Source of the DNA: an uncultured Collinsella sp.
GTDB taxonomy: Bacteria; Actinomycetota; Coriobacteriia; Coriobacteriales; Coriobacteriaceae
Reading direction: 5' to 3'
Length of the DNA stretch: 9,710 nucleotides
NCBI GenBank assembly: GCA_900549065.1
Contig: URNC01000075.1
Span: 1-9,710 of the forward strand
Shown here: piece after piece, positions 1-6,653 of the stretch
How the letters are laid out: every line of letters begins with the position of its first letter
Numbering within the stretch: position 1 is the stretch's first letter
Notes under the pieces: generated by a model
What the model was told of the DNA's origin: nothing
The model's input: the letters and a program-made list of their open reading frames with translations, nothing else
The model's database searches: none
Position numbers and translations under genes: made by a program

Positions 1-20
1 GCCCGGACAATAACAACCGA

Positions 21-1049
21 CTACAGGTCGATGTGCGATTCCTTGATCGGGAACGGCTCCGCGAAGTGGCAGGCACAGCAGTGGCCCGGAGCAACTTCCT
101 TAAACTCGGGAAGCTTCTCAGAGCAGATACCCTGCGCGATCGGGCAGCGCGTGTGGAAACGGCAGCCGGTCGGCGGATCCAGCGGTGACGGCGGATCGCC
201 GGCGAGGATGATGCGCTTACGGGTCTTCTGGATATCCGGATCGGGAACCGGCACGGCAGACAGCAGCGACTGCGTGTACGGATGGTGAGGCTCGCTGTAG
301 AGCGTCTTCCAGTCCGAAACCTCAACCATCTTACCCAGATACATAACGGCAACGCGATCGGAAATGTGCTGCACGACGGACAAGTCGTGAGCGATAAACA
401 GATACGCGGTACCGAACTTGTCCTGCAGTTCCTTGAGCAGGTTCAGAACCTGGGCCTGAATGGACACATCCAGAGCGGAAACCGGCTCGTCGCAGATAAT
501 CAGCTTGGGCTTCAGAGCAAACGCGCGGGCAATGCCGACACGCTGACGCTGACCGCCGGAGAACTCATGAGGATAGCGGTTGATGTGCTCGGGGTTCAGT
601 CCGACAACGTCGAGAAGCTCGCGGACACGCTCAATGCGCTCCTCCTTGGTGCCCACGCCGTGAATGGTCATGGGCTCGGAGACGATCTCGCCGATGGTCA
701 TGCGGGGATTCAGTGAAGCATAAGGATCCTGGAAGATAAACTGCATCTCGCGACGCATGTCCTTGATCTCATGCTTGCTCATCTCGGCAACATCTTTACC
801 CTGGAAGAACACCTTACCGGCGGTCGGCTTGGTCAGGCGCATGATGGTACGGCCCGTGGTGGACTTACCGCAACCAGACTCGCCAACCAGACCGAAGGTC
901 TCACCAGGATAAATCTCAAAAGAGATGTCATTTACAGCAGAGACGACACGCTTGGAGAAGCGCTTGGCGAACATGCCGGACTCAGCGGGGAACTCCTTAG
1001 AGAGGTGCTCGACCTTCAGCAGCGGAGTACGCTCGTTGGTATCTGCCAT
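21..1049 (-). CDS. oppF: Oligopeptide ABC transporter, ATP-binding subunit OppF
   Basis: Second nucleotide-binding subunit of the peptide importer; it acts at the inner face of the membrane as a partner of OppD. The 342-residue protein shows Walker A GESGCGKS (56-63), Q-loop glutamine Q107 in IFQDP, ABC signature SGGQRQ (164-169), Walker B LIICDE (183-188) and switch histidine H221. The C-terminal oligopeptide/dipeptide-transporter extension contains C296, C302, C309 and C327, spaced as in OppD, plus C324 and C325. The reading frame is open upstream to 1193, but the start at 1047-1049 is preferred: it gives MADTNERTPLLKVEHLSK, the usual N-terminus of the family, and has GGGAGG 9 nt upstream. 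The start shares one base with the oppD stop (TAATG), implying translational coupling. The stop is TAG at 21-23. Only 20 bases follow and no terminator is visible, so the operon may continue past the window. The assignment to OppF rather than DppF rests on operon context. Confidence 0.95.
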   Translation of the reverse strand: MADTNERTPLLKVEHLSKEFPAESGMFAKRFSKRVVSAVNDISFEIYPGETFGLVGESGCGKSTTGRTIMRLTKPTAGKVFFQGKDVAEMSKHEIKDMRREMQFIFQDPYASLNPRMTIGEIVSEPMTIHGVGTKEERIERVRELLDVVGLNPEHINRYPHEFSGGQRQRVGIARAFALKPKLIICDEPVSALDVSIQAQVLNLLKELQDKFGTAYLFIAHDLSVVQHISDRVAVMYLGKMVEVSDWKTLYSEPHHPYTQSLLSAVPVPDPDIQKTRKRIILAGDPPSPLDPPTGCRFHTRCPIAQGICSEKLPEFKEVAPGHCCACHFAEPFPIKESHIDL

Positions 1050-2140
1050 TACGCCTCGCCTCCCTTCTTGGAATCCTTGCGCGTACGGGACGTCACAGGA
1101 GCGTTCTTGAGGAACTCGGGGTCGCCAGCGTAGTGGCACGCAGAATAGTGACCAGACTCGGTAACAAAACGCTCGGGGCGCTGCTTGCGGCACTTATCCG
1201 TCGCATAGGGGCAGCGAGGAGAGAACACGCAGCCCTCGGGCAGGTTCATGAGCGAAGGCGGGTTGCCATGAATAGGCGTAAGCGGCTTCTTCTCATCGAT
1301 GGCCTGCTCCGGGATGGAGCGGATAAGGCCCCAGGTGTAGGGGTGGCGGCTCTCGTAGAAGATTTCCTCAGCAGTACCGAACTCGACGGGACGACCGGCG
1401 TACATAACCATGATCTTGTCGGCCATATCAGCGACAACGCCCAGGTCATGGGTGATCATGATGATGGCGTTGCCGTTCTTCTCCTGCATTTCCTGCATAA
1501 GCTCAATAATCTGAGCCTGAATAGTAACGTCCAGAGCCGTCGTGGGCTCGTCGGCAATCAGGATATCGGGATCGCAGGCAAGAGCCATAGCGATCATGAC
1601 ACGCTGACGCATACCGCCGGAGAACTGGTGCGGATACTCATTGACGCGCTTCTCGGGCTCGGGGATACCCACGAGGTCCAAAAGCTCGGTAGCGCGCTTG
1701 AGCGCCTCCTGCTTGGAGTAGCCACGGTGCAGACGAAGGCCCTCGCCCACCTGCTTGCCGATCTTATAGACCGGGTTCAAGGAGGTCATAGGATCCTGGA
1801 AGATCATCGCGATATCGTTACCGCGAATGTGCTGCATCTCTTCCTCAGTCATCTCGAGGATAGAACGACCGCGATAGCGAACGTCGCCGCCCTCAATCTT
1901 TCCCGGAGGCATCGAGATGAGGCCCATGATGGTCATGGCGGTCACGGACTTACCGGAGCCGGACTCACCGACTACGCCCAGGGTCTCGCCGCGATCGAGC
2001 GTGTAGGAGACACCGTCGACAGCGCGAACGACGCCATCCTCGGTGTGGAAATACATCTTAAGGTCATCGACCTCGAGCAGATGCTGGCCCTCGGGAACCG
2101 GCTGGTCCTTCAGGTCCACATAGTTCTTGTTCTTCTTCAT
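1049..2140 (-). CDS. oppD: Oligopeptide ABC transporter, ATP-binding subunit OppD
   Basis: First nucleotide-binding subunit of the importer; it pairs with OppF to power peptide uptake. In 363 residues it has Walker A GESGSGKS (58-65), Q-loop Q115 in IFQDPMTSLNP, signature SGGMRQ (174-179), Walker B ILIADE (193-198), D-loop TALD and switch H231. The C-terminal extension carries C304, C310, C317 and C335; related OppD/DppD proteins are known to bind an iron-sulfur cluster there. The tail after residue 345 is basic and low-complexity. The start codon follows the oppC stop by only two bases (TAAGGATG). The likely ribosome-binding site AAGGA (2150-2154, 9 nt upstream) therefore lies inside the end of oppC, so expression should be coupled. 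OppD and OppF are distinct paralogues, as expected for a heterodimeric Opp/Dpp ATPase. The exact peptide range cannot be read from the sequence. Confidence 0.95.
   Translation of the reverse strand: MKKNKNYVDLKDQPVPEGQHLLEVDDLKMYFHTEDGVVRAVDGVSYTLDRGETLGVVGESGSGKSVTAMTIMGLISMPPGKIEGGDVRYRGRSILEMTEEEMQHIRGNDIAMIFQDPMTSLNPVYKIGKQVGEGLRLHRGYSKQEALKRATELLDLVGIPEPEKRVNEYPHQFSGGMRQRVMIAMALACDPDILIADEPTTALDVTIQAQIIELMQEMQEKNGNAIIMITHDLGVVADMADKIMVMYAGRPVEFGTAEEIFYESRHPYTWGLIRSIPEQAIDEKKPLTPIHGNPPSLMNLPEGCVFSPRCPYATDKCRKQRPERFVTESGHYSACHYAGDPEFLKNAPVTSRTRKDSKKGGEA
1059..1064 (-). promoter_or_regulatory. Ribosome-binding site deciding the oppF start
   Basis: GGGAGG lies 9 nt before the oppF ATG, inside the end of oppD. 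It supports the start at 1049 and rejects the 48-residue upstream extension that would overlap oppD. Confidence 0.8.
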
Positions 2141-2142
2141 CC

Positions 2143-3078
2143 TTATGCGTCCTTCATCTTGACGTCGAGGGCGTCGCGCAGACCGTCACCCAGCAGGGTG
2201 AAGGCGAGCACCGTCGAGAGAATTGCCAGACCGGGCATGATCATCATCCAGGGAGCGGTCAGAAGATACTGCTGACCGTCCTGAATCATGGAGCCCCACG
2301 AAGGCGTAGGCGGAATAACGCCCATGCCGAGGAAGGACAGAGCGGACTCGGTCAGAATGGCGCCACCAATGTTCATGGTTGCGTAGACCACGATAGAGGC
2401 GACGGAGTTCGGGAAGATGTGACGCACGACGATACGAGCATCGGATGCACCCATCGCGCGCGCAGCGTCAACATAGTCGTTTTCCTTGACCGTCAAGATT
2501 GCAGAGCGGAAGACGCGCGCAATCGAAGGCCAGCCGAGAATACCGATGGCGATAAAGACGTTCTGAAGACCACGGCCGATAACGGCAATCATGGCGACAA
2601 CGAACAGCACGTACGGGAACGCCAGGAAGATGTCCGCACAGCGCATGATGATCGTATCCCAGATGCCGCCGTAGAAACCCGCCAGAGCACCCATGACCAG
2701 ACCGATCAGCGTGGAGATCGCGGTGGCCATAATGCCGACGGACAGCGAAACACGTGCACCGTAGATAACGCGGACGAGAATGTCACGACCTAGGGCGTCG
2801 GTGCCAAACGGGTGCTCGGCACACGGAGCCAGCAGCGACGTCTCGGCCATAGTGGTCGAGTCGGAAGCCGTCGGCGAACCGAGCCAGGGCTTAGCCCACA
2901 GATCTGCGGTCAGGGCAACCACAACGACGATGATGATCCAGCAGACACCGATAACGGCGAGCTTGTTCTTACGAAGACGCTTAAAAGCGTCGCCCCACAG
3001 CGTGCGGGACTTGGCGGGAGCAGATGCGGCCTTGGTGGCGGTAGCCTGCTCCTGAGACTGAGAATCAGTTTCCTGCAT
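2143..3078 (-). CDS. oppC: Oligopeptide ABC transporter permease OppC
   Basis: One of two membrane subunits forming the peptide channel. The 311-residue protein begins with about 25 polar residues rich in Ala, Thr and Gln, then a basic stretch (FKRLRKNK, 32-39) and a first membrane span at about 40-60. An extracytoplasmic segment follows that ends in the family-typical HPFGTDALGRDIL (89-101). Further hydrophobic spans lie at about 110-135, 147-167, 172-190, 228-250 and 276-296. The EAA loop that docks on the ATPases is visible at about 201-224 (YVDAARAMGASDARIVVRH). The C-terminus after FTLLGDGLRDALD is also characteristic. The start has GGGAGG 8 nt upstream (3087-3092), directly following the oppB stop codon across a 14-nt gap. 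DppC is the only serious alternative name. Confidence 0.94.
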   Translation of the reverse strand: MQETDSQSQEQATATKAASAPAKSRTLWGDAFKRLRKNKLAVIGVCWIIIVVVVALTADLWAKPWLGSPTASDSTTMAETSLLAPCAEHPFGTDALGRDILVRVIYGARVSLSVGIMATAISTLIGLVMGALAGFYGGIWDTIIMRCADIFLAFPYVLFVVAMIAVIGRGLQNVFIAIGILGWPSIARVFRSAILTVKENDYVDAARAMGASDARIVVRHIFPNSVASIVVYATMNIGGAILTESALSFLGMGVIPPTPSWGSMIQDGQQYLLTAPWMMIMPGLAILSTVLAFTLLGDGLRDALDVKMKDA

Positions 3079-3092
3079 GAGACGTACCTCCC

Positions 3093-4130
3093 TTAGGCCT
3101 TATCCGACGGACCGCCAAGGCGGATGCGCGGGTCGAGGAATGCATAGCTAATGTCGACGAGCAGGTTGATCACCATAACGACGACGACGATGAGCGTAAC
3201 GCCGCCCATAACGATGGGCCAGTCACGCATGCTAATGGCGCGATAGACCTCATAGCCGATACCGGGCCAGTTGAAGACCGTCTCGGTCAGGATGGCGCCC
3301 GAAAGCATGCCGCCAAAGTCGACACCAATATAGGTAACGACGGGGATGAGTGCATTCTTAAGCGCATGCTTGACGATGATCGCACGATTGGAGAGACCCT
3401 TGGCCTTTGCCGTACGGATGTAATCCTGATTCATGACGTCAAGCAGCTGCGAGCGCATGATGCGCGCAGCATAAGCGGTCGAAACCGAAGCCAGCGTAAT
3501 TGTCGGAAGCACATAGTGCATCCAATCCTGATACTGAGAGCTGGAACCGCCGGCACCCGAGATCGGCATGGAGATTGCACCGCCCGTGGCGTCCTTGAGA
3601 ATGACGCCAAAGAACAGCTGCAGCAACATACCGAGCCAGAAGGCCGGGACCGCAACGAGGATCGACGTGGTGAGCGTTACCAAAATATCCCAGAAGGAAT
3701 AACGCTTTACCGCCGAAATGATACCCGCACCGATACCCATAATTGCCTCGAGCACGATGGCGCACGCGGCAAGTTTGACCGTATACGGATACTTCTGGGC
3801 AAAGATATCCGTAACCGGCAGCTTGCGCTGATACGAATTGCCCAGATCGCCATGAAGCAGGCCGTTCATGTAATACAAGTAACGGTCCACGAGCGACGTT
3901 TGAACGGGGTCGCCGTTCTCGTCAAGGATCGCGTTGCCGTCCTCGTCCGTCTGGACCAGGTGATAGCGGACGCGAAGCTGAAGCTCCACCTCGGGGGACA
4001 GAGCCTTGTCTCCACCGATCAGCTTGATCGGATCTCCCGGCACGATATTCTGGAGGGCGAACAGAATCAGCGTAACGCCCAAAAACACCGGGATGAACTG
4101 AAGCACACGTTTAACGATGTACTTACCCAT
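3093..4130 (-). CDS. oppB: Oligopeptide ABC transporter permease OppB
   Basis: Partner permease of OppC. It opens with the classic OppB N-terminus MGKYIVKRVLQFIPVFLGVT and the motif VPGDP (30-34). The EAA loop is at about 236-260 (QDYIRTAKAKGLSNRAIIVKH), followed by the conserved LTETVFNWPGIG (281-292). Hydrophobic spans lie at about 9-29, 115-140, 147-177, 205-224, 260-283 and 308-332. At 345 residues it is somewhat longer than the roughly 300-340 usual for the family. Part of the excess is an acidic DEDGN..DENGD stretch (62-74) in the extracytoplasmic region after the first span, and a Gly/Ser-rich stretch (182-199). The start at 4128-4130 has a GGGGAG-type ribosome-binding site. The gene follows oppA after a 156-nt gap with a hairpin and leads the tightly packed BCDF block. 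Confidence 0.95.
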   Translation of the reverse strand: MGKYIVKRVLQFIPVFLGVTLILFALQNIVPGDPIKLIGGDKALSPEVELQLRVRYHLVQTDEDGNAILDENGDPVQTSLVDRYLYYMNGLLHGDLGNSYQRKLPVTDIFAQKYPYTVKLAACAIVLEAIMGIGAGIISAVKRYSFWDILVTLTTSILVAVPAFWLGMLLQLFFGVILKDATGGAISMPISGAGGSSSQYQDWMHYVLPTITLASVSTAYAARIMRSQLLDVMNQDYIRTAKAKGLSNRAIIVKHALKNALIPVVTYIGVDFGGMLSGAILTETVFNWPGIGYEVYRAISMRDWPIVMGGVTLIVVVVMVINLLVDISYAFLDPRIRLGGPSDKA

Positions 4131-4135
4131 ACCAC

Positions 4136-4149
4136 TCCCCTATCTAGGG
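4136..4149 (-). promoter_or_regulatory. oppB ribosome-binding site inside a small inverted repeat
   Basis: The oppB Shine-Dalgarno sequence (GGGGAG just upstream of the ATG at 4130) overlaps the inverted repeat CCCTAGATAGGG (4138-4149), which can fold as a 4-bp stem with a 4-base loop. Folding would partly hide the site. The effect on translation is inferred. Confidence 0.4.
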
Positions 4150-4160
4150 ATTAACCTAAA

Positions 4161-4190
4161 TGGGATGCCGATCGCCAGACCGGCATCCCA
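4161..4190 (-). terminator. Hairpin between oppA and oppB (attenuator or mRNA-stabilising stem)
   Basis: A perfect 10-bp stem TGGGATGCCG/CGGCATCCCA with a 10-base loop lies 97 bases past the oppA stop and 31 bases before the oppB start. The minus-strand tail after the stem is ATTTAGG, too poor in T for a strong terminator, so partial termination or protection of the oppA 3' end is more likely. Either would raise receptor over permease output. The role is inferred; the stem itself is directly visible. Confidence 0.65.
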
Positions 4191-4242
4191 AAATTACCAT
4201 CAGCCAGTTTACCCCAGGTTAGGGAGAACTGTATGTTTCCCA

Positions 4243-4270
4243 TGAGGTCTACGTAAATACTTGACCCTCA
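4243..4270 (-). repeat. Small hairpin just after oppA
   Basis: Minus-strand TGAGGGTC and GACCTCA can pair over 7 bp with one bulged G around a 13-base loop, starting 17 bases past the oppA stop. Together with the 4161-4190 stem it makes the oppA-oppB gap structured. It may occur by chance. Confidence 0.35.
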
Positions 4271-4286
4271 CGGAAGCTGCAAACTC

Positions 4287-5963
4287 TTAGGCGAGCTCAG
4301 CGGTACCCAGATCGGCGTGCTTCTGCGGATCGACATAGAGGTGCTTGATGCGATCGGAGCCGGCGATGGTGTGCGTGTAGAACATAATCGGGATGACCGG
4401 GCAGTCGGCAGCGACCATTGCGTCGGCCTCCTGCATCTTAGCGACACGCTCCTCGTCGTCAACAATAGTACGAGCCTCGTCGACCTTGGCGTCGAACTCG
4501 GGGTTGTTGTAACCGGAGCGGTTGTCGCCACCGAGGGAGTCGGAGTGGAACAGCGGATACAGGAAGTTGTCCATGATCGGGTAGTCGGCAATCCAACCCA
4601 GACGACCGAACTGATAGTTAAAGTTCTGATACTGCTCGAGCAGGGCAGACCACTCAGGGGTATCGGAGACAGCGGTAACGCCAACCTTGGCGAGGTCGCC
4701 GATAATGGACTCCATGATCTCCTTGTGGCCGCCGTCCTGGTTGTAGGAAAGGGTCACGCTAATGCCACGATCGCCGTTAGCGCCAGCGGGAGCAACCTTG
4801 TCGAGGTACTCGTTAGCCTTGTCGACATCGTAGGCGCAGAACTCCCATGCGCCCTCCTTGTAGCCATCGATGCCCGGAGGAACAATGCCGTCGGCAGGGG
4901 TACGGGTACCCTTGAAGATGGTCTTGCAGATGGCCTCACGGTTGATGGCCAGGGAGATGCCCCTACGCAGGTCGGCGTTGTTGAACGGCTCGGCCGTGGT
5001 GTTGCAGGTCAGATAGTACGTGGAAGGCTCGGCGCCGAGCAGCATGCGCTCGCCGTCACCCATGGTGTAGCCGTCCTTGGACACGCCGCGATCCTTCTTG
5101 GCGGCATCGATCTGAGCGACGGGAACGTCGCAGACATCGAGGTTACCGGCCTGGAACTCCTTGTAAGCGGTCTCCATGTCCTTGATGACCTGGAAGTGGA
5201 TGCCATCGATCTTGGCCTTGTCGCCATAGTAATCGTCGAACTTCTTGACGTTGATCTCCTGGCCATCCTCCCACTTGCCGTCCATCATGAACGGGCCGTT
5301 ACCGACCGGGGCAAGGTAGAAGCTCTTGACATCGGACTCGGCGCACTCGGGAACCGGGGCCAGAGCCGGGTGAGAGGCGACGAAGGGGAAGTCGGCGTAA
5401 GCGGAAGCCAGCTTGACGACGAGGGTCTCATCGTCGGGGCAGGTAACACCGCTGAGCTCGGTAGCGTTACCGGCAAGCAGATCGTCATAGCCCTCGACCA
5501 TGGAGAGGTGATAGGAGACCTCGGAAGGGCCGTACTCGGTAGCGATGGCCGACTTGGTGTTGACCAGACGCTCCCAACCGAGCTTGAAGGACTTGGAGGT
5601 AACGTCGTCACCGTTGTGGAACTTGGCCTTCTTGATCTTGAAGGTAAACTCGGTGGCGTCGTCGTTGGACTCAAAGGACTCGCAAGCCAGCGGAACAATC
5701 TCGCCCTTCTCGGCGTCATAAGAGGTCAGAGCGTCAAAGAGCTGGTACTCGACCTGAGTGCCCTGGTCCTCCTGGACATTGTAGGGGTCGATGCAGACCG
5801 GGTTGTTGATGTAGAAGTTCAGCGTCGAACCGGACTCAGAACCGGAAGCGTCGCCGCCCTTCTTGCCACATGCGGCAAGAAAAGCCATGGAGCTCGCAGC
5901 AAGGGTGCCGCCAACGAAGGCGCGACGACCCATAACGGGCTGGTGGAACATAGAATCAGCCAT
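4287..5963 (-). CDS. oppA: Oligopeptide-binding lipoprotein OppA (SBP family 5)
   Basis: Extracytoplasmic receptor that captures peptides and hands them to OppBC. From the chosen start it has 558 residues. The N-terminus carries a twin-arginine-like GRRAFVGG (12-19), a hydrophobic stretch (19-30) and a lipobox LAAC with the lipidated cysteine at C32, then a Gly/Ser/Asp linker to about 46. Family-5 hallmarks include KIKKAKFHNGDDVTSKSFK (109-127) and the OppA-type GRLGWIADYP (453-462) in the second lobe. The frame is open up to 6011, but the ATG at 5961-5963 is chosen because AAGGAGG sits 5 nt upstream and the upstream 16 residues would place non-signal sequence ahead of the signal peptide. Nine cysteines besides C32 are present, unusually many for this family. 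The gene is separated from oppB by a hairpin, which fits higher receptor than permease output. Peptide specificity is not deducible. Confidence 0.93.
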   Translation of the reverse strand: MADSMFHQPVMGRRAFVGGTLAASSMAFLAACGKKGGDASGSESGSTLNFYINNPVCIDPYNVQEDQGTQVEYQLFDALTSYDAEKGEIVPLACESFESNDDATEFTFKIKKAKFHNGDDVTSKSFKLGWERLVNTKSAIATEYGPSEVSYHLSMVEGYDDLLAGNATELSGVTCPDDETLVVKLASAYADFPFVASHPALAPVPECAESDVKSFYLAPVGNGPFMMDGKWEDGQEINVKKFDDYYGDKAKIDGIHFQVIKDMETAYKEFQAGNLDVCDVPVAQIDAAKKDRGVSKDGYTMGDGERMLLGAEPSTYYLTCNTTAEPFNNADLRRGISLAINREAICKTIFKGTRTPADGIVPPGIDGYKEGAWEFCAYDVDKANEYLDKVAPAGANGDRGISVTLSYNQDGGHKEIMESIIGDLAKVGVTAVSDTPEWSALLEQYQNFNYQFGRLGWIADYPIMDNFLYPLFHSDSLGGDNRSGYNNPEFDAKVDEARTIVDDEERVAKMQEADAMVAADCPVIPIMFYTHTIAGSDRIKHLYVDPQKHADLGTAELA

Positions 5964-5968
5964 GCCAT

Positions 5969-5975
5969 CCTCCTT
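5969..5975 (-). promoter_or_regulatory. Ribosome-binding site deciding the oppA start
   Basis: A perfect AAGGAGG lies 5 nt before the ATG at 5961-5963. It excludes the in-frame upstream ATG at 6009-6011, which lacks a comparable site. Confidence 0.85.
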
Positions 5976-6063
5976 ATGAGATAGGACAAAGAAACGTTCA
6001 GTCGGACACATGTCGAGACAATCCGATCCGAACCATCAAAACGCCGCCCGCTGCAATGGCTGG

Positions 6064-6113
6064 TTATGCACAACGGGCCAACGTTTTGTAATACAGTAGC
6101 GCATTTTATGCAC
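6064..6113. repeat. Two direct repeats of TTATGCAC, 42 bp apart, upstream of oppA
   Basis: The octamer TTATGCAC occurs on the plus strand at 6064-6071 and 6106-6113, start to start 42 bp, about four helical turns. The first copy lies in an imperfect 12-bp palindrome (GTTATGCACAAC, 6063-6074). It could be a paired regulator site; short enough to be chance. Confidence 0.4.
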
Positions 6114-6205
6114 GATTTGGGGCTAATTCCGGTTAACGGTCGAGAATTTCTTTAGTTGGGCGAAGTATGTGGGGATATTTTGACTCTGTTACAAATATGT
6201 AAACA

Positions 6206-6235
6206 AAAAGGGTCCCGCACTCGCGGAACCCTTTT
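6206..6235 (-). terminator. Intrinsic terminator of secG
   Basis: A 13-position stem (6206-6218 with 6223-6235) closes a 4-base loop and is followed by TGTTT on the minus strand after a T-rich stem foot. The single non-Watson-Crick position (6214/6227) is a G-U wobble in minus-strand RNA but an A-C mismatch in plus-strand RNA, which orients it to secG. It begins 22 bases past the secG stop. Confidence 0.9.
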
Positions 6236-6257
6236 CAAGTATTTATGCGACTCGTGC

Positions 6258-6512
6258 TTAGTAGCCCACGATGCCCTGCGGGAAGAAGAACATGCACAGC
6301 ACGACGCACACGGCAAATACGACAGCCATGATGACAGTCAGGCGGTCAAGGTTCTGCTCCATAACGCCCGTGGCAGAGCTGGAGTTATACAGCGAGCTAG
6401 CGATCATATCCGAAACGCCGGTGCCCTTACCGGAATGCATCAGGACGAGAATCGTCAGCGCCACGGCAGAGACAGCCCACACGACAAACAGAAGAATCTG
6501 AAACGGACCCAT
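6258..6512 (-). CDS. secG: Preprotein translocase subunit SecG
   Basis: Small accessory subunit of the SecYEG protein-export channel. The 84-residue length is normal. Two membrane spans are visible at about 5-25 and 58-78. They are joined by the family's conserved loop: a HSGKGTGVSD motif (26-35) just after the first span, and a QNLDRLTVIMAV segment (53-64) leading into the second. It has a strong AAGGAG site 7 nt before the ATG. The gene sits between two minus-strand terminators (6206-6235 downstream and 6620-6651 upstream), so it is probably a single-gene transcript, with some read-through from gpmI possible. Placement next to pgk-tpiA matches the arrangement seen in many actinobacteria. 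I could not pick out a convincing promoter in the 107 bases upstream. Confidence 0.93.
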   Translation of the reverse strand: MGPFQILLFVVWAVSAVALTILVLMHSGKGTGVSDMIASSLYNSSSATGVMEQNLDRLTVIMAVVFAVCVVLCMFFFPQGIVGY

Positions 6513-6519
6513 AGATAAG

Positions 6520-6525
6520 CTCCTT
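6520..6525 (-). promoter_or_regulatory. Ribosome-binding site of secG
   Basis: AAGGAG lies 7 nt before the secG ATG, ideal spacing. It supports independent translation of this isolated gene. Confidence 0.85.
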
Positions 6526-6533
6526 AATAGAAC

Positions 6534-6552
6534 AGTTTAAACTCCAGTACTG
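6534..6552. repeat. Two adjacent perfect palindromes upstream of secG
   Basis: AGTTTAAACT (6534-6543) and CAGTACTG (6545-6552) are both perfect palindromes, separated by one base, and end about 22 bases before the secG ATG. They are a candidate operator or promoter-proximal site; no known regulator motif is recognised. Confidence 0.45.
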
Positions 6553-6619
6553 TACCACAATCCCCCGCTCTCCCCTACCTGCCACTCAAGGACGGGGTGG
6601 AAATGGCAGAAATACCAAA

Positions 6620-6651
6620 AAGGGGGTTGTCCGGTTGTGGACAACCCCCTT
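6620..6651 (-). terminator. Intrinsic terminator of the pgk-tpiA-gpmI operon
   Basis: A perfect 13-bp stem (6620-6632 with 6639-6651, core GGGGGTTGTCC) and a 6-base loop is followed on the minus strand by a short T run, partly shared with the stem foot (6617-6621). It starts 25 bases after the gpmI stop and lies before secG. This is a strong GC-rich rho-independent terminator that ends glycolytic transcription. Confidence 0.9.
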
Positions 6652-6653
6652 AC

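Larger units (their letters stand above)
5964..6205 (-). promoter_or_regulatory. oppA leader and presumed promoter region
   Basis: This 242-base non-coding stretch lies between the secG terminator and oppA and must hold the oppA promoter if the secG terminator is efficient. The best sigma-70-like pair I can find is weak: TTTACA (6198-6203) and AAATAT (6175-6180), 17 nt apart, matching 5/6 and 3/6. A lone TAAAAT (6104-6109) lacks a -35 partner. The stretch is more AT-rich than the genes and contains a repeated GTGCATAA. I recognised no riboswitch or T-box. Confidence 0.5.

Noticed and set aside
4317..5984. A 555-codon open frame on the plus strand across oppA.
   Set aside because: It lies in exact register antisense to oppA and is low-complexity (rich in Val, Leu, Gly, Asp). 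It is a by-product of avoided TTA, CTA and TCA codons, and resembles no protein family I know.
6009..6011. Alternative upstream ATG for oppA, adding 16 residues.
   Set aside because: It has no good ribosome-binding site and would put a polar segment before the signal peptide, while the ATG at 5963 has a perfect AAGGAGG.
6175..6203. TTTACA/AAATAT as the oppA promoter.
   Set aside because: The -10 matches only 3/6 and the -35 overlaps the tail of the secG terminator; mentioned in the leader entry but not annotated as a promoter.
6561..6598. G-rich runs on the minus strand upstream of secG that might form a G-quadruplex.
   Set aside because: The four runs are uneven (mostly GG with one GGGG and one GGGGG) and separated irregularly; at best a weak two-layer structure, not supportable from sequence alone.
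6636..6644. A high-GC-type DnaA box, TTGTCCACA, on the minus strand.
   Set aside because: It falls in the loop and stem of the gpmI terminator, is a single short match, and there is no dnaA, dnaN or AT-rich unwinding region nearby.
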